From Sipunculus nudus (Eukaryota > Annelida > Sipuncula > Golfingiida > Sipunculidae): a DNA stretch of 64,000 nt. The position numbers were made by a program, and so were the translations under genes. The notes beneath the pieces are model-generated. The model was not told where the DNA came from. It did no database searches and saw nothing but the letters and a program-made list of their open reading frames with translations. The stretch spans positions 23,658,362 to 23,722,361 of the forward strand of contig CM049307.1 of NCBI GenBank assembly GCA_026874595.1, written 5' to 3'. Position 1 is the first letter of the stretch. Each line of letters opens with the position of its first letter. This document shows positions 10,680 through 23,698 of this stretch, in pieces.

Positions 10680-12035
10680 AGGGCATCCACGCCTGTGACG
10701 CTTTTTCAGGAGGCGCCTCGGGGGTTTTTTACTGGCCTGTTAAGACCTTGGCCAGCGCGCATGTCCTGCCAAAAAGGCATTTCCGTGCAATACGCGATCA
10801 CACGGGTCCACTATAATCCCCATATCTATTGTAACGCCTTTAAAGGAATTTTCTCTCTCAAAGGAAGTAAAGGATTTTAATGTAAAGACCGCATGACTCC
10901 GCTTTCAATGCGAGGGCTTTTCAGTTTGGTCAACACTTTGCACTGAGTCCAGTGATGTGACCACCGTTTGACAAATTTTTTTAGGGGTTACAGGTATGTT
11001 GATTTTTATACATTCAAAAATATCTTTGCAGGATAACCATGGTTTCAAATGTTTGGCCAAGTCATGTGTTTATGAAGTTTTTTTTCAAAAAGAGCCCAAC
11101 AACTTAATTTATCATTCGGATATCGTTGGGGTGGGGGGGGGGATTCACATATATTTGTTCACCTTGCGAGTGGCAGAAAAAGTAAATACGAATGGATGGA
11201 TTCCACACGGGGACAAAGTAATGGTCCTTTGTCATAATGGTTTACAAGAAAATATATATTGTGGTGATTCGTATTACCTCCAAAATAAAATGGACTATTG
11301 ATATGTCTTTACCCTAACCCTCTACAAATGTTCAGCAAAACATTTTTCGCCTGTCACGCTTTTTGAGGAGGCGACCTGTAATCCCCACTGGACCCCATTA
11401 CCATTTTATCGAATGTTACGGAATTTTACTCTGTCAAAAGGAAGTAAAGATTTAAATTCAAGCACGGAACACATGTCCACATGAATCATTAAATAGGGAG
11501 TACTTTTCCGTTGAGTGGACACAAAGAGCTGAGGCCCTTTACACGATCACCGTTTTATAGGTTTATAGGTATGTTGATTTTTATACATTCAGAAGTATCT
11601 TTCCATGATAACCACGGTTTTAATAGTTCGGCTGATTTATGGGCCGTTTGAAAAAAAGTTTTTTTTTCAAAAGGAAGCCCGGGGGCGGGGGGGGGGGGGG
11701 ATTGCACACACATCTAAGGGTCCTCAATCTTTTGGGTACTTTGAAACCCCCGCCAGAATCTACTAATAAGTCGTTCGTTCTTCCGTGCACGTCTCATGTA
11801 AAACATCGTCATGGTTCAGAAACACGGGTTCACCAGGCGAGTGGCAGAACAACTGCATACGAATTGCATACTCGGAAACAAAGGAATAGGCTCTTAAAAT
11901 TATTCATTTGTGGAATTGTGATTATGGAACTTAAGAAAAAATATATCTTGGTGATTCCGATTACCTCCAAAAATGTAATGGATTACGGATGCAGTTTTAC
12001 TGTACCCCTCTACAATTTTTCAGCAAAATCTGTAT
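10680..12035 (+). repeat. Tandem duplication of about 0.67 kb
   Basis: Two diverged units (about 10680-11350 and 11351-12035) share landmarks in the same order: GCCTGT-ACGCTTTTT with GAGGCG, GGAATTTT-CTCTGTCAAA with GGAAGTAAAG, GGTATGTTGATTTTTATACA, a G run, GCGAGTGGCAGAA and TTACCTCCAAAA. No stable reading frame is conserved between the units. It may be a repeat family rather than a gene duplication. Confidence 0.65.
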
Positions 12036-12952
12036 GTTATATTTTGCGTTAATTTGCTGAAATTGCTGAAATACAATACAAGGAACCAAGGCTGAAGTGG
12101 TTTCTTTGTTAAATACTTTCATCGAAATAGATCAACCTGTTTTCTTTTTATCTGGGAGAGTTGTCAATTTTGCATCAGACCTGCCTATTCCATAACAATT
12201 TACAGTACTTAAGCCAAAGATTTGATACTGTTTGAATATATTTTTCTTGGCCTATCTTTTTCACATTGGCAGCCATACGTTTCGGGTACAAGAGACCAAC
12301 GACATATGTATGTGTACACAAATAACGCATGTGTCCGTTAACATGCCTTAGACTATACTCTCAACTGACAACACTGAATAAACATCGTGTTTGACGATGT
12401 TTCCTGAGCTTCAAATAATACAAAGCATCTTTCATATAATTTCACGGTAGAATGCTTCTTTATACAATCATTACACCTACGATATTTCTCAAGCAATGAA
12501 GCTGTCGGACCTTTGTTTATCGGGAAAAAACGTCTCACTTAAAAATTCGTACACCCTGTATATGCCTCACGTCTCTATCCAAAAATTATTTTTTGTGAGA
12601 TTTTTTGAAAAGAATAATTTTTCTGTATATGTTGACATTTTGGGGGAGGGTGATCCTGGAGAATTCTAGCAGAAGTAATCTTTATATCATATAAGTGAAA
12701 CACATGACAAAAGTTCCTGCAAAAACCTTGGAATTAAAATATGCGTCGTTTGGTTCCTATAAGCTCATTACAAAAATATACATCAGATAGAGCCGTGGAT
12801 TTTCCACGGGACCAGCTAGTTCATCAATAATGGGTAAACAATCTATAAGACAATGTACTCAATATACATGTACATACAATTTCCTATCTGAAAGCTCAAG
12901 CCTAACCAAACAATCCCAAAACGCTAACCACACGTTATATATATACCAGACC
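12036..12952. other. Unassigned stretch with one minus ORF
   Basis: Largely AT-rich and unique. On the minus strand 12353-12538 is open for 61 codons (includes EKYRRCNDCIKKHSTVKLYE), bounded by stops and with a possible AATTTTTAAG acceptor. It has no domain and is not called. GTGTTTGACGATG near 12390 forms a small hairpin. Confidence 0.3.
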
Positions 12953-14013
12953 GAGAATATTCTAAAGAAGCATGGAGAATATCTTTGAATCCTTACGGGG
13001 ACAGGGAGCATAGAAAACGTATCAAATAATTTATGGAGATTAACTTTGAATCCTTCATTGGGCAGGGAACATATGTGACGTATCAAATAATTTATGGAGA
13101 TTAACTTTGAATTCTTCATTGGGCAGGGAGCATATGTGACGTACAAAAGTATTAATGGAGATTATTTTTTAATCCTTACGGGGACAGGGAGCATATATAT
13201 CGTATCAAATTATTTATGGATAGTATCTTTGAATCCTTCATTGGGAAGGGGGCATACATAACATATCAAATTATTTATGGAGATTATCTTTGAAAACTTC
13301 ATTGGGCTAGGAGCATATATAACGTATCAAATTATTAATGGAGATTATCTTTGAATTCTTATTGGGACAGGGAGCATATATAATGTATCAAATTATTTAT
13401 GGAGATTATCTTTGAATCCTTACGGGGACAGGGAGCACATAAAACATAGCAAATTATTTATGGAGATTATCTTTGAATCCTTATGGGGACAAGGAGCACA
13501 TATAATGTATCAAATTGTTTATAGAGATTATCTTTGAATCCTGACGGGGACAGGGAGCACATATAATGTATCAAATTATTTTTAGAGATCATCTTTGAAT
13601 TCTTACGAGGAAAGGGAGCACATATATTATATAAAAGTATTTATGGGGATTATCTTTGAATCCTTCATTGGGCAGGGAGCATGCTTAACGTATCAAATTA
13701 TTTATGGAGATTATCATTGAATTCTTAATGGGACAGGGAGCATATATAACGTATGAAATTATTTATGGGAATTATCTTTGAATCCTTAAGGGGACAGGGA
13801 GCATATTTAACGTATCAAATTATTTATGAAGATTATCTTTGAATCCTTACTTGGACAGGGAGCATATATAATGTATCAAATTATTTATTGAGATTATCTT
13901 TGGATCCTTACGGGAACAGGGAGTATATATATAGCGTTTCAAATTACTTATTGAGATTATCTTTGAATCCTTACGGGGACAGGGAGCGTATATAACGTAT
14001 CAAATTATTTATC
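12953..14013 (+). repeat. 61-bp satellite, about 17 units
   Basis: Head-to-tail array. ATCAAATTATTTATGGAG is followed by ATTATCTTTGAATCC and GGGGACAGGGAGCATATA. Unit starts recur every 61-62 bp (for example 13204, 13265, 13326, 13387, 13448, 13509, 13570, 13692, 13753, 13814, 13875). Units differ by scattered substitutions, with two alternative third blocks (CCTTACGGGGACAGGG and CCTTCATTGGGCAGGG). Minus-strand frames here are repeat artefacts. Confidence 0.95.
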
Positions 14014-14788
14014 CGGATCACATGATAATCTTGGTATTAAACGACTCTTGGATCACTCACATAAATAGTCTCGCGGAGATAATTTGTTCCATATTAGAAA
14101 CAGTTTGATATAAGTCAGAACATGTCAATCACCGTCAGCCACCTTTCAGCAGACAGCTGCATGCGGCTCTCGCTTTCTTTGATCCAAATTACTGATCTGG
14201 TGGTAATCAATGTTAGATGAAACACATCATGTCCTAATGTACGATCTAATTAACACATGGAAGTGGACAGGTCACAGGTGAGTTTCATAATAGCTTCACA
14301 CAAATTACTGGGAACTCGGAATCCTTTAATGAAATAGTACAGTTGTCGAAATGAACGTCATGATCGATATTTACTAACTTATTTCTGCAACTAATGTTGC
14401 TGCCAGACAAAATGCATGAAATTTTGTACGCAGTTGTCACAAGCAGTGTTTCTAATGTTTTCATCATGCACGTGCATGGTGATATCAGTAAAGGGGCTAA
14501 TATAAACTGGCCGGCAAAACCAGCTTATATATAATGTTCCATGTGACCCTGTATGATATCACAGGTCTTTCGTTAATTAATGTTAATGATGTTAAGCTAA
14601 TTACAAATTCATTCTTCGAGATTCCAAGATATAGTCAAATCGTATAGTAGAAACGTATTACTGTGTACTTTAAATGAATATTAAATGATTGTACTGGAAT
14701 AAATTCTTCTGCAGAAATCAGGTCTTTATCGACACATACAAACATATATCACAGTTAACAAAGGTGACAGTGAATGAATTTTTTTTCC
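14014..14788. other. Nothing recognised
   Basis: Unique AT-rich sequence to the right of the satellite. No frame with splice support, no repeat partner and no RNA gene seen. Confidence 0.4.
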
Positions 14789-15830
14789 CTCTCTCTCACG
14801 CACACACACGCTCTCACACATACACACGTCAAATTTGTAAATCTGAGCTTTAGGAACGGGGTATGGTAAAGAAAATCCCTATTTCTTCTCAGGTACATGT
14901 GTTTATTATATTGCAACAAATTGCCCCTCATATGAAAGGGCGAGTTTAATCTCATATCATGCTTGATGATATTTTGTGAAAGGTCAAAGTCTAATAGGTC
15001 AACAAGAGCATGAAAATTAATTTCCTTTAGAAAATCAGCTTTTCCTATTACTTTTCTTGAATGAAAAGTTTAAAACCAAGCTGTCCGTTTAAGATTCATA
15101 ATTTTATCAATGGTATCAATGGACACCTACGGTTTTCTAGTTTATTGTCAGGGCAGTTTCAGGTAGAAAAAGTGGCGTGATTTTTTTTGTTACAGCATGT
15201 GTTTATATACCATCCCGGCTATGAAAACCTGCAGATCTCGATCATAGGATAGGGGTATATGTTATAAAAATCCCTATAACTTTTTAAATATTTAAAATGT
15301 TGCTACAAAATTACTCTCGTATGAAAGAGGAGGAATTTTGCTTCAACCATCATGCTAAATGATTTTTTTATGAAAAGTCAAGGTCAGAGGGGTCAACAAG
15401 TGCATGAAACTTCATTTTCTTTAATAATTTTGTTTCTTTATACAACCCTTCTTAAAAGAAGAGTTGGATCCAAGCTATTCGTTAAAATTCATAAACGCAT
15501 TATTTTTAGCAATGGTCAGCAACTGATCTCTGGTTTATTATCAGGTAAGATGCAAGAGAAAAAAGTGAAGCACATTTTGGAGACGAACAGGTTTTATACA
15601 CCACTCCGGCTATTAAAATCTGCAGATCTGGATCCAAGAATTTGGGTAGTTGTAATGAAAATCTCTATACGATCCTATGTAAATAATATACTGGTACCCA
15701 TTAGCCCTCACATAAAAGCGCAGGAATAGTACTTTAATCTCACGTCATATTTGATGATATTTTGAGTAAGGTCAAGCTCAGAGGGGTCAACAAGTGAATG
15801 AAATTCAATTTTCAATTTAACAAGGCCTAC
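14789..15830 (+). repeat. 390-bp tandem repeat, about 2.6 units
   Basis: After a CT/CA microsatellite at about 14789-14828 the same blocks recur at about 390-bp spacing: ATGAAAG-GGGAG, CATCATGCT-ATGAT, AAGGTCA-AG-GGTCAACAAG (near 14980, 15378, 15773), AAACCAAGCT and CTGCAGATCT. Copies are diverged. A reverse-oriented copy occupies 22370-22860, so the unit is a dispersed element as well as a tandem one. Confidence 0.75.
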
Positions 15831-15977
15831 AGGCCTAATGCGAACCGGTGCATTGGGAAATACACCAGGTATAATGCTTCAATGCTGGACCATTACTTCT
15901 CATGTATATGAACAATGCAAGTACTAAACATTTTGAATAAGAAACAATTACACAAACATCACTGCTGAAATTCTGGC

Positions 15978-16310
15978 ATGGGTGCACACAACACAAAAAT
16001 GATTGTAGCTGGCACCACCAGTCTTGTATACAACAAAGCTATCAGAGATATATACATATGCCCAATTTCAGACTGATATATCAAAGCCCTTCTGAAAATA
16101 AGCAGGGGCACATACTGTGCAAAAATTATTGGAAATGGCACCATCAGTCTTGTATACGACAAACCAATATGATATGTATATATATGCCCAATTCCAGGCT
16201 GGTATATCAAATTCCTCTGTAGAAATAAGCAGGCACATACACTGTGCAAAAGTCATTGTAGGTGGCGACACCTGTCTTGTGAACGAGAAAGCCATCAAAG
16301 ACACATGGAC
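15978..16310 (+). repeat. 125-bp tandem repeat, 2.6 units
   Basis: Units beginning near 15978, 16105 and 16230 share GCACA-AC-GTGCAAAA, then GGCACCA-CAGTCTTGTATAC, ATATGCCCAATT-CAG-CTG and GAAATAAGCAGG. Overlapping frames on both strands across this block reflect the repeat, not genes. Confidence 0.75.
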
Positions 16311-16399
16311 AGGTCAAAATATCAGCCAATACATCAAAATTACCTTGAGTCTGATGCATGGGGCTGACCAGGGTTAGGTGAGAAAGGCAGTTGCCCCGA

Positions 16400-17010
16400 G
16401 TGAACTGTGACAAATTTGCTGGCTCAGGCTACTGCACTATGTGAACTCATGACCTGCACCTGGCTATACTGAGTGAACTCTTGACCTGTTGCATAATTTG
16501 ACACAGTTGGCAGTCTGCCAAAGCTATAATTAGATCAAGGCTGAACTTTGGTGCCAAATCTGATGCAGTGGGCAGTCTGCTAACACTATAAATAGAATGC
16601 AGCTACTGCACTGAGTGAACTCCTGACCCATACCTGGCTGCACTTAGTGAACTCTTGACCTGTTGCCTAATCTGATACAGTTGGCAGTCTGCCAAAGCTA
16701 TGAATAGATCGAGACTGACCTCTAGCCTGTTGCCAAGTCTGAAATAGAAGCCACACCATTGCATAAGCTTATGCAGGGGCCCTGCCCAGAGGGGCATGAC
16801 ATCCATGAGGTGATCACATGGTGCCCATGAGGTGTTCACATGTCGCCCATGAGGTGATCCCATGTCACCTATGAGGTGATCACATGCCTTGTGTTTTGCT
16901 GCACTGATTGAACTCTTGACCTATATCTGGCTGCACTGAATGAACTCTTGATCTGTTGCCAAATCCGAAACAGTTGGCAGTTTCTCAACCTATTTAAAGA
17001 TACAGGCACA
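16400..17010 (+). repeat. Composite repeat with 22-bp minisatellite
   Basis: GAACTCTTGACCTGTTGC followed by ACAGTTGGCAGTCTGCCAAA recurs near 16480, 16650 and, partly, 16945. Between the later copies four 22-bp units of the CATGAGGTGATCACATG type lie at about 16803-16890. The hAT element at 17020 inserted directly into the right edge of this block. Confidence 0.7.
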
Positions 17011-17019
17011 ATCTTGGAG

Positions 17020-18014
17020 CAGACGTGGGAGCCGCCGCCGAATTGAGCCAGCCGCCGCCGTTTATTTTATAAGCAAGCCGCAGCCGATAGTTTTCTTGAG
17101 CCGCCGAATTGCGCCAGCCGCCGCCGATTATTAAACACCGGCTCAGCCGCCGGTGAAATATTGATAAGCTGATGAAAAAAGGGATATTCGCTTGCATACG
17201 AATGGTCGTAACTGAGGTCGATGTGCAATATTAAAAAAAAAATATTATATACTGCTCGGTTAAAATTTAGGATTAAATGAACGAAAACCATAGGGAAAAG
17301 CTATTATATGTATGGAAAAAAAATGCATGCATTTTTATTATCATTGTTTCGAGACAATATAAAACAGTGTACGTATAATCATGAAACGATGTCGGCAGCC
17401 AGCGACCGCTCATAACTACCTCATATTATAATCATGCTACAAATGTCATTCGCGTAAACACATGGATAAATGTCATAATATCCTTGAGTAGAAACTAAAC
17501 GTTTAAGCGAGTCTGATTGTTTAGCAATTTGTATTTAAAATGCGAGACCAAATCAGTGTCAAACAGCTGCAGACATCGGCTGCTTCAACCACTGACAAAC
17601 ATATTGCCGCTTGAACATTTTAAGGGTCACAGAGGTCACGGTAATGATTGAGGCTGACACCTGCGAAAAAGCATGACAATTTTTGACATATTTCAGTTAA
17701 GACATGTGACAAATTATGTACAGGATTGCGACCTGGAAAGTTCAGCGCAGGAAAAAAACATGTTGATCATAGGCTAGACCAAAAGTAATTAGAGATTTCG
17801 TGGTTGGGGCAGTGAGTTGGTCTGTTCACATTACATCAAGAAGAATTCACAATATGTTTTAAGTAATGAAATTTTCATAATTATTATAAAAACTCTTGGG
17901 CTGGAGTTTGATTTTGTACGATTATGTTACCTCTCTCCCTCCTCAAATGACAGATTATTACCAAATGTTTTTATTAATTTAGAGACACTCGCGGGTGAAG
18001 CATGACTTTCTGTA

Positions 18015-18071
<57 letters not shown>

Positions 18072-18749
18072 AAATTTCCTGCCCTTTCACATAACCTCAT
18101 GTGATACAGTTAAAAAAGAAGCACACAGTCGTCAAGCCATGACACTTTAAGTTCGGTACACGAAAAACGATTATTCGGTTGAACTGTCATGCAAGTGAGC
18201 GCACGAAAACAGTTTGTTAGATGATGCAAACAATGATATCTATATATCTCAATAGTTGAATTGAAGCCTTCGATTTTTCAAGATGCTTTTAGCAATGTAA
18301 CGTTATATCAGTTGAGATCAAATAATGCATGTGTAGCCAACGTCTGTCAAAAGAAATGAGGAAAATCATATCAAATTTCATCTGATCAAATAAGCGTTCA
18401 GCATCACCAAAACATGCTATGTTGTCAGATCTGAAAACACAGTGGGGGGAACCCCATCCTTCACGTAACCACGCACTGTCTTTGTACACGCCCGGGAGTG
18501 ATATTGAATAAAATCATTTATCCAAAGGGTAATAACCTTGTACATATAAATATAATTGCATTAGATTGAGAGAACATTTTGTCCATTAGATATTTGCTTC
18601 ATCTTAACGGCTCAGCCGGCTAGCCAGCCACAACGTTGTCCACTCAGCCATCATCATTGTTCTTAGACCTGAGCCGGCTCAGCCGGCTAGCCAGCCATTT
18701 TTTCTTCCAGCCAGCCGATTTACAGGTCAACGGCTGGCTCCCAGGTCTG
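17020..18749. mobile_element. Non-autonomous hAT transposon, 1.73 kb
   Basis: The 8-bp target duplication TCTTGGAG is perfect at 17012-17019 and 18750-18757. The ends are inverted: CAGACGTGGGAGCC on the left and GGCTCCCAGGTCTG on the right. Inside each end lie dense GCCGGC/AGCCAGCC-type subterminal repeats (17030-17155 and 18608-18740), the usual binding-site arrays of hAT elements. The 8-bp duplication and CA-start termini fit the hAT superfamily. No transposase frame was recognised; the interior holds only short frames and a TA microsatellite, so it depends on another copy. Confidence 0.8.
18018..18065. repeat. (TA)n microsatellite inside hAT element
   Basis: About 24 TA dinucleotides within the hAT interior. 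Confidence 0.95.
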
Positions 18750-19179
18750 TCTTGGAGTGTTGGTGAATCTGTTTACACATACTGAAAGACTTTGGCTAAA
18801 ATGCTTTTTTGTTCAAGCTGACATATAAACTTTTTATCAAAATATCTAGAATAATAAAAGATAAATTTTTTAATTGTTAAAGGTCCAATTATTTTGCCAA
18901 AAATCATTCAAGTAAACTTGAACAAAGGCCACCTAAGAATAATTTTTGTGCAATGTTACAGAAGTTATAATTGAAACAATAATTTTGTAGAAGAACAGTT
19001 TTGCAGTCCTCAGTTTGAAATAGACATAATAATGGTCATAAGACCACCAAAAGCTTTTCTGATATGATTGAAAGAACCGTGTCCTAGGATAATTCTTTTG
19101 AAAAATTGAACGATTCAACTTGACAGTTTCAACATAAACATTTTAAGCTGAAAGAGGAAAAAAAATTATGAGGTTTTTG

Positions 19180-21430
19180 CCCATAAAAAAACCGGTCACA
19201 GTAGGTGGCACTACAAAATCTGCAACTTCAAATATGAGTCATGTGACCAACATTTGCACAATACTTGGTAATGCAAGCTTCTGTCATTTCTGAGATTACT
19301 ATTTCAGTATGCTTACTTGGCCAAATGACTGTTCAAATTCATGTAACTCTACTAAAATTCATCAAATGCAAACCATTTGAACAAACTTGAGAGGGCTTGC
19401 CTCTGGGATCATTTCTACAAAATATTGAACAATTTGGCTGGACCGTTTACAAGAAGAAGACTTTAAAATGTTTTTCAGCTTTTTCCCTATAAAATCTAAG
19501 TAAACGCAGATAGCAAAAAAATAAGCTGAATCCCACAACATTTGATACGTGATAGATTATTGCATAAAATCTGGGGATGGTAGCTCCTGCCATTCCTGAG
19601 AAATTATGATTTAATGTACAGATGACCAATGACCCCCGTACAAAAAAAGGTCAATGCAGGTGGCGCCACCAATACCTGAATTTCATATATGACTCATGTG
19701 ACCAACACTGGCATAAAATTTGGTGATGATAGCTCCGGCCGTTTTTCTGAGACTGTCATTTTAGCATGCTTTTTTGACAGATGACTAAGTTCAACCTCCT
19801 CGGCCAAATTCACCGAACTTGAACCATTCAAACAAACGTGAGAGAGATGGTATAAAAGATTATTTCTGTGAAATATTGAACAATTTGGCTTGACCGTTTC
19901 GGAGGAGAATATTTTTAAAGGTTTTTAGCTTTTACTCTATAAAATCTAAAAAATTGCAGAGTTTTTCAGATGGCTAATTTTTTTGCATTAAATTTCATGA
20001 TGCTAGCTCCAGTCCTTTTTGAAATAGTATGGGTTAACGTACAGACGGCGGACGCCGCCACACCATCGCATTAGCTCACAGGTTCGCTAAAAATTACTAC
20101 AGATGCATATTGAATGCAAAATTATAATACAGATATTTCTCACTGATGGCAAAATCTTGAATTAATTTGAGTATGGATACCTATTTTTATAATCCATGTA
20201 CAGCTGTCTTTATATACCAACAGGGAGCTGTATACCTGTGATTGTAAACATTGCCTGGCATGAGGAATATCTAAAATCATAAATCTACATTTCTTAAAAG
20301 CTTTTAAAAAACATTCTTGTCAAAATTAACCATAAATAACATGAAATCTAAATGTCTAGAGGCATTATGTAATGGATGCTGATAAACAGGTTCCAGGCTA
20401 GATGTATCTGCTTCACACAGCTTACATATATAGTAAAATGACTCAATTCAATCTTTATAATTCAGCCAAAATTCATTCTTTGGAACCATAAAATACAATT
20501 ATTATAAGAATTATTCAGGTGATTATTCTTGTAAAATATTAAACAAACTTGCCTCAGTGGCCTCAGTCAAAAAACGTTTTACAGGTTTATAACTCATATG
20601 GGAAAATACAGCAAAATGGCTAAGTTAAGCTTCTCATAACTCAGCCAAAAATCACTGAACCAAAACCATTTGAACAAACTTGAATGATCAACAACTCAGG
20701 ATAATTAATGTGTGAGATTTATGAAATTGGCCCAGTGATTTTTGAGAAGAAGATCTTTGTAGCCACTTAGCTAAATGGGATGTTATGGCATATGACTAAA
20801 TTCAACTTCTCATAACTCGGCCAAAAGTCACTGAACTGAGACCTTTTCAACAAACTTTAGAAAGCACTACCCTAGGATCATTTCTGTGCAATATTAAACA
20901 ATTTGGCCATATGATTTAAGAGAAGAAGTTTTTTGTAGCCGTTTGTATGATATGGGCACTGATGACCCCTGTACAAAAAAGGCCGATGCAGGTGGCGTCA
21001 TCAATACCTCATTTTCAGATATGACTCATGTGACCAACATTGGCATAAAATTTGGTAATGATAGCTCCAGCCATTTCTGAGATTGTAATTTTACTATGCT
21101 TTTTTGGACAGATGACTAATTTCAACTTCCTGTAACTCGGCCAAAAATCACCGAACTTAAACCATTCGTACAAACCTGAGAAAGATTGTTCCAGGAATCA
21201 TTTCTGCAAAATATTGGACAATTTGGCTGAACAGTTTCGCAGGAAGATTTTTAAAGCTTTTTTAGCTTTTCCCAATAAAATCTAAGAAAATGCAGTAAAT
21301 CCGATAGAGTTTTTTAGATGACTAATTTTTTGCAATAAATTTCGTGATGCTTACTCTTGCCTTTTTCAAGATAGTATGGGTTAACGTACAGACGACGGAC
21401 GACGGACGGCGGACGATCCAGAGTTTTGCA
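19180..21430 (+). repeat. Degenerate repeat field with ACGG tails
   Basis: Several diverged copies of two linked blocks. Block one runs CAGGTGGCG-CACCAATACCT to GACTCATGTGACCAACA (near 19200, 19657, 20989). Block two runs CTCGGCCAAAAATCACCGAAC to AACAATTTGGC (near 19320, 19800, 20640, 20815, 21120). Two copies end in ACAGACGGCGGACG-like tails (20040-20060 and 21388-21415), the first followed by GCATTAGCTCAC. No frame survives. The tails recur at 27650 and 43370. Confidence 0.7.
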
Positions 21431-22369
21431 AAAGTCTGCAACTAGTGAACTTTCAGCTTCCACAAATATGCAACTAACCCCCTAAAGTTACCTGGTTTTA
21501 CCGTAGGTTGTAAACTTGTCATACTACCTCAGAATCAGAGATATGGCCTTGCTCATTATTCCTGAATATTTTATTTTTGACCAATCGTAACGTAAAATAA
21601 AGTTTTAAAGGTAGGATCCTTGATGTTTACATGGCAAGCTGGTTAATTGTTTTATTTTTTTTCTTTATAGAGTTCAATAAAATTATATTCCATATTTTTT
21701 ATTCCATGACAATGCATATATGTGATTAAAGCGGTAATATGCAAAAGCGTGTGTAAGAATCCATAAAATTTTATGTACTGATTTATATTCCGATTTGTTC
21801 TTCGTGTAACATATTAAATACAATGATTGTTTTTCAATTCTACCGAAATCGGTTTCGTTATTGATAAAAGAATCCCCCACACTGAATGATTGTGATGTCA
21901 ACTGAACAATGACCAAAGTAAAACACATTTTAGTGCATTTATTATTACTTAAACATTCATAGAAATTTTCTTCAAGTATTTGTTACATTCAACCTACTAC
22001 ATTTCCAAGTTCTCTGTTAATATATTAATAACATGAATAACCTCAAATTAAACGCAATATTGAATAAAAATTGTCTCTTTTGTTTTATTGGCTCACCTAA
22101 TAAACCTTTATCATATACCATATGCAGACTTGGGTACAGTTTCAAGATCATATATATTTTGAAACAGTGTGATTCAAAGGATGATGTAAAACGTTATTTT
22201 AATATATTATACCATCTGATTGCTTTCAAATTGACTCTAAAAACAGAGAAACCTAAATTTGCATTAATCATGTAACAATTGGCCTAAGAATTTAAAATAA
22301 ACAGCCTAGATATAACCCTTTTCCTCATGCAAATGGAAAGAAGAACTGTTTGAATGAAAATTAAATATC
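21431..22369. other. AT-rich, nothing firm
   Basis: Two moderate frames (minus 21683-21928, plus 22033-22275) are phenylalanine, isoleucine and asparagine rich, as expected by chance in AT-rich DNA. No splice support or repeat partner seen. Confidence 0.4.
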
Positions 22370-22860
22370 ACGCACTTGTTGACCCCTCTGACCTCGACCT
22401 TACTTAAAATGTCATCAAATAAGACTCGACGGTACAACAATATTCCTATACGCTTTAATATGAAGGGTACTTTACTGGAATATATTTTACACTTAAGAAG
22501 TTATATATAGAGATTTCCATTATCCCTATAACCCTACCCTATATGATCGAGATCTGCAGGATTTCTTTGCCGAGATGATGTTTAAACACATGCTGTCACA
22601 AAAAATGCGCCACTTTTTCTACTGAAATCTGCCCAGACAGAACACCAGAAACCAAGCTGACCATTGATGCAAATAATGAGTAAATGAATCTTAAACGGAA
22701 AGCTTGGGTAAAACTTTTCATCCAAGAAAAGTAATAAAAAAATCATTTTTTTAAAGGAAATTTAGTTTAATGCACTTGTTGACCCCTCTGACCTTGACAA
22801 TTCACAAAATGAAAATATGCATGCTGTCACCAAAAAATTGCAACACGTTTGGCACTTGCA
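22370..22860 (-). repeat. Reverse copy of the 390-bp repeat
   Basis: Reverse complement of the units at 14840-15830, with the same CTTGTTGACCCCTCTGACC block twice (22377 and 22780), CGAGATCTGCAGG and AAACCAAGCTGACC. It ends near 22860 in diverged sequence. Confidence 0.7.
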
Positions 22861-23530
22861 TTTCCTTGACATAAAACTAGAGAAATATAGCAAACGCTTG
22901 ATACCAATGAAGATATTCTAGGCGGTGGGGTGAGCATTTCAGTCTGAAACCTCTCTTGGCTCCTAGACAAAATAATACTTGCAGTTCTATGCTGTATAGA
23001 TATTTTAGATATTCAAATAAACACGTAGGCAGCAGATTAATGTGTGTTCAGAATTACCTGTAGGCAATAATTATAATGTAGGCAAAGTCAATTGGAATTA
23101 TTTTGATAAGTCAGAGCAGTTCCTTATACCTAGGTCTATATACCTCTGTGTTTAATAGCAATAACATACATACATAAATCTTGACACTGATCTACATTGA
23201 CCGTTTATGAGTAAAATAAGCGTTTTATTCAATCAAACGCAAATTTGTTGAGTGACACTGCTGGGCATGCATTGACAGAGTCCTAATGGAGGGACTGTCG
23301 AAACCCCACCGAACAATATCCTCTTCACAACCCCACGCCTCACTCTATTTACTACAGCATTTCTAAGTGTGCCCGCTATATTGTTCTATTCACACCTAAA
23401 CGAAATCATATATAAAGATGCCTCAGGTCGTTAAATACCATTGTTCTGAGGACGGAAACAAAACTGCGCATTGATTGCTCGGCGTGTGGTAAATGTACAG
23501 GAGACACTAGACTTCAAAGCATACACTTAC

Positions 23531-23698
23531 GTATACAAACATGAATATTTTTGTCCCGGCCAGTTCGTTTTTGTTCATAACGAGGAAGGAGTGGTCTGAT
23601 TGTGTATAATATATGTACTTCACAGCCCGCTGATTTACATTTCTCTCCCAGTTTGATTTGAACGTAGGCTACGCTCACTATCATTTTGACACCCAAGG
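23531..23698 (-). CDS. Candidate internal exon, consensus donor
   Basis: Minus-strand frame of 55 codons, phase 1 to 1, ending at an excellent donor TATAC|GTAAGT (GT at 23530-23529). The entry AG (AGATTAAAG) has a poor pyrimidine tract. The peptide has four cysteines (GEKCKSAGCEVH early, VCI at the end) and a basic stretch PRYEQKRTGRDKN. It would splice in phase to the exon at 10527-10584. No family recognised. Confidence 0.22.

Noticed and set aside
13021..13146. Repetitive minus-strand peptide in the 61-bp satellite
   Set aside because: The 61-bp period is not a multiple of three, so no repeat protein is possible; it is a by-product of the array.
12953..14013. CRISPR-like array
   Set aside because: The 61-bp units are contiguous and similar throughout, without unique spacers between short repeats; this is a eukaryotic satellite.
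23416..23460. Strong minus-strand acceptor (TTTTGTTTCCGTCCTCAG) near 23451
   Set aside because: All three following frames close within about 14 codons; no donor or stop arrangement made sense.
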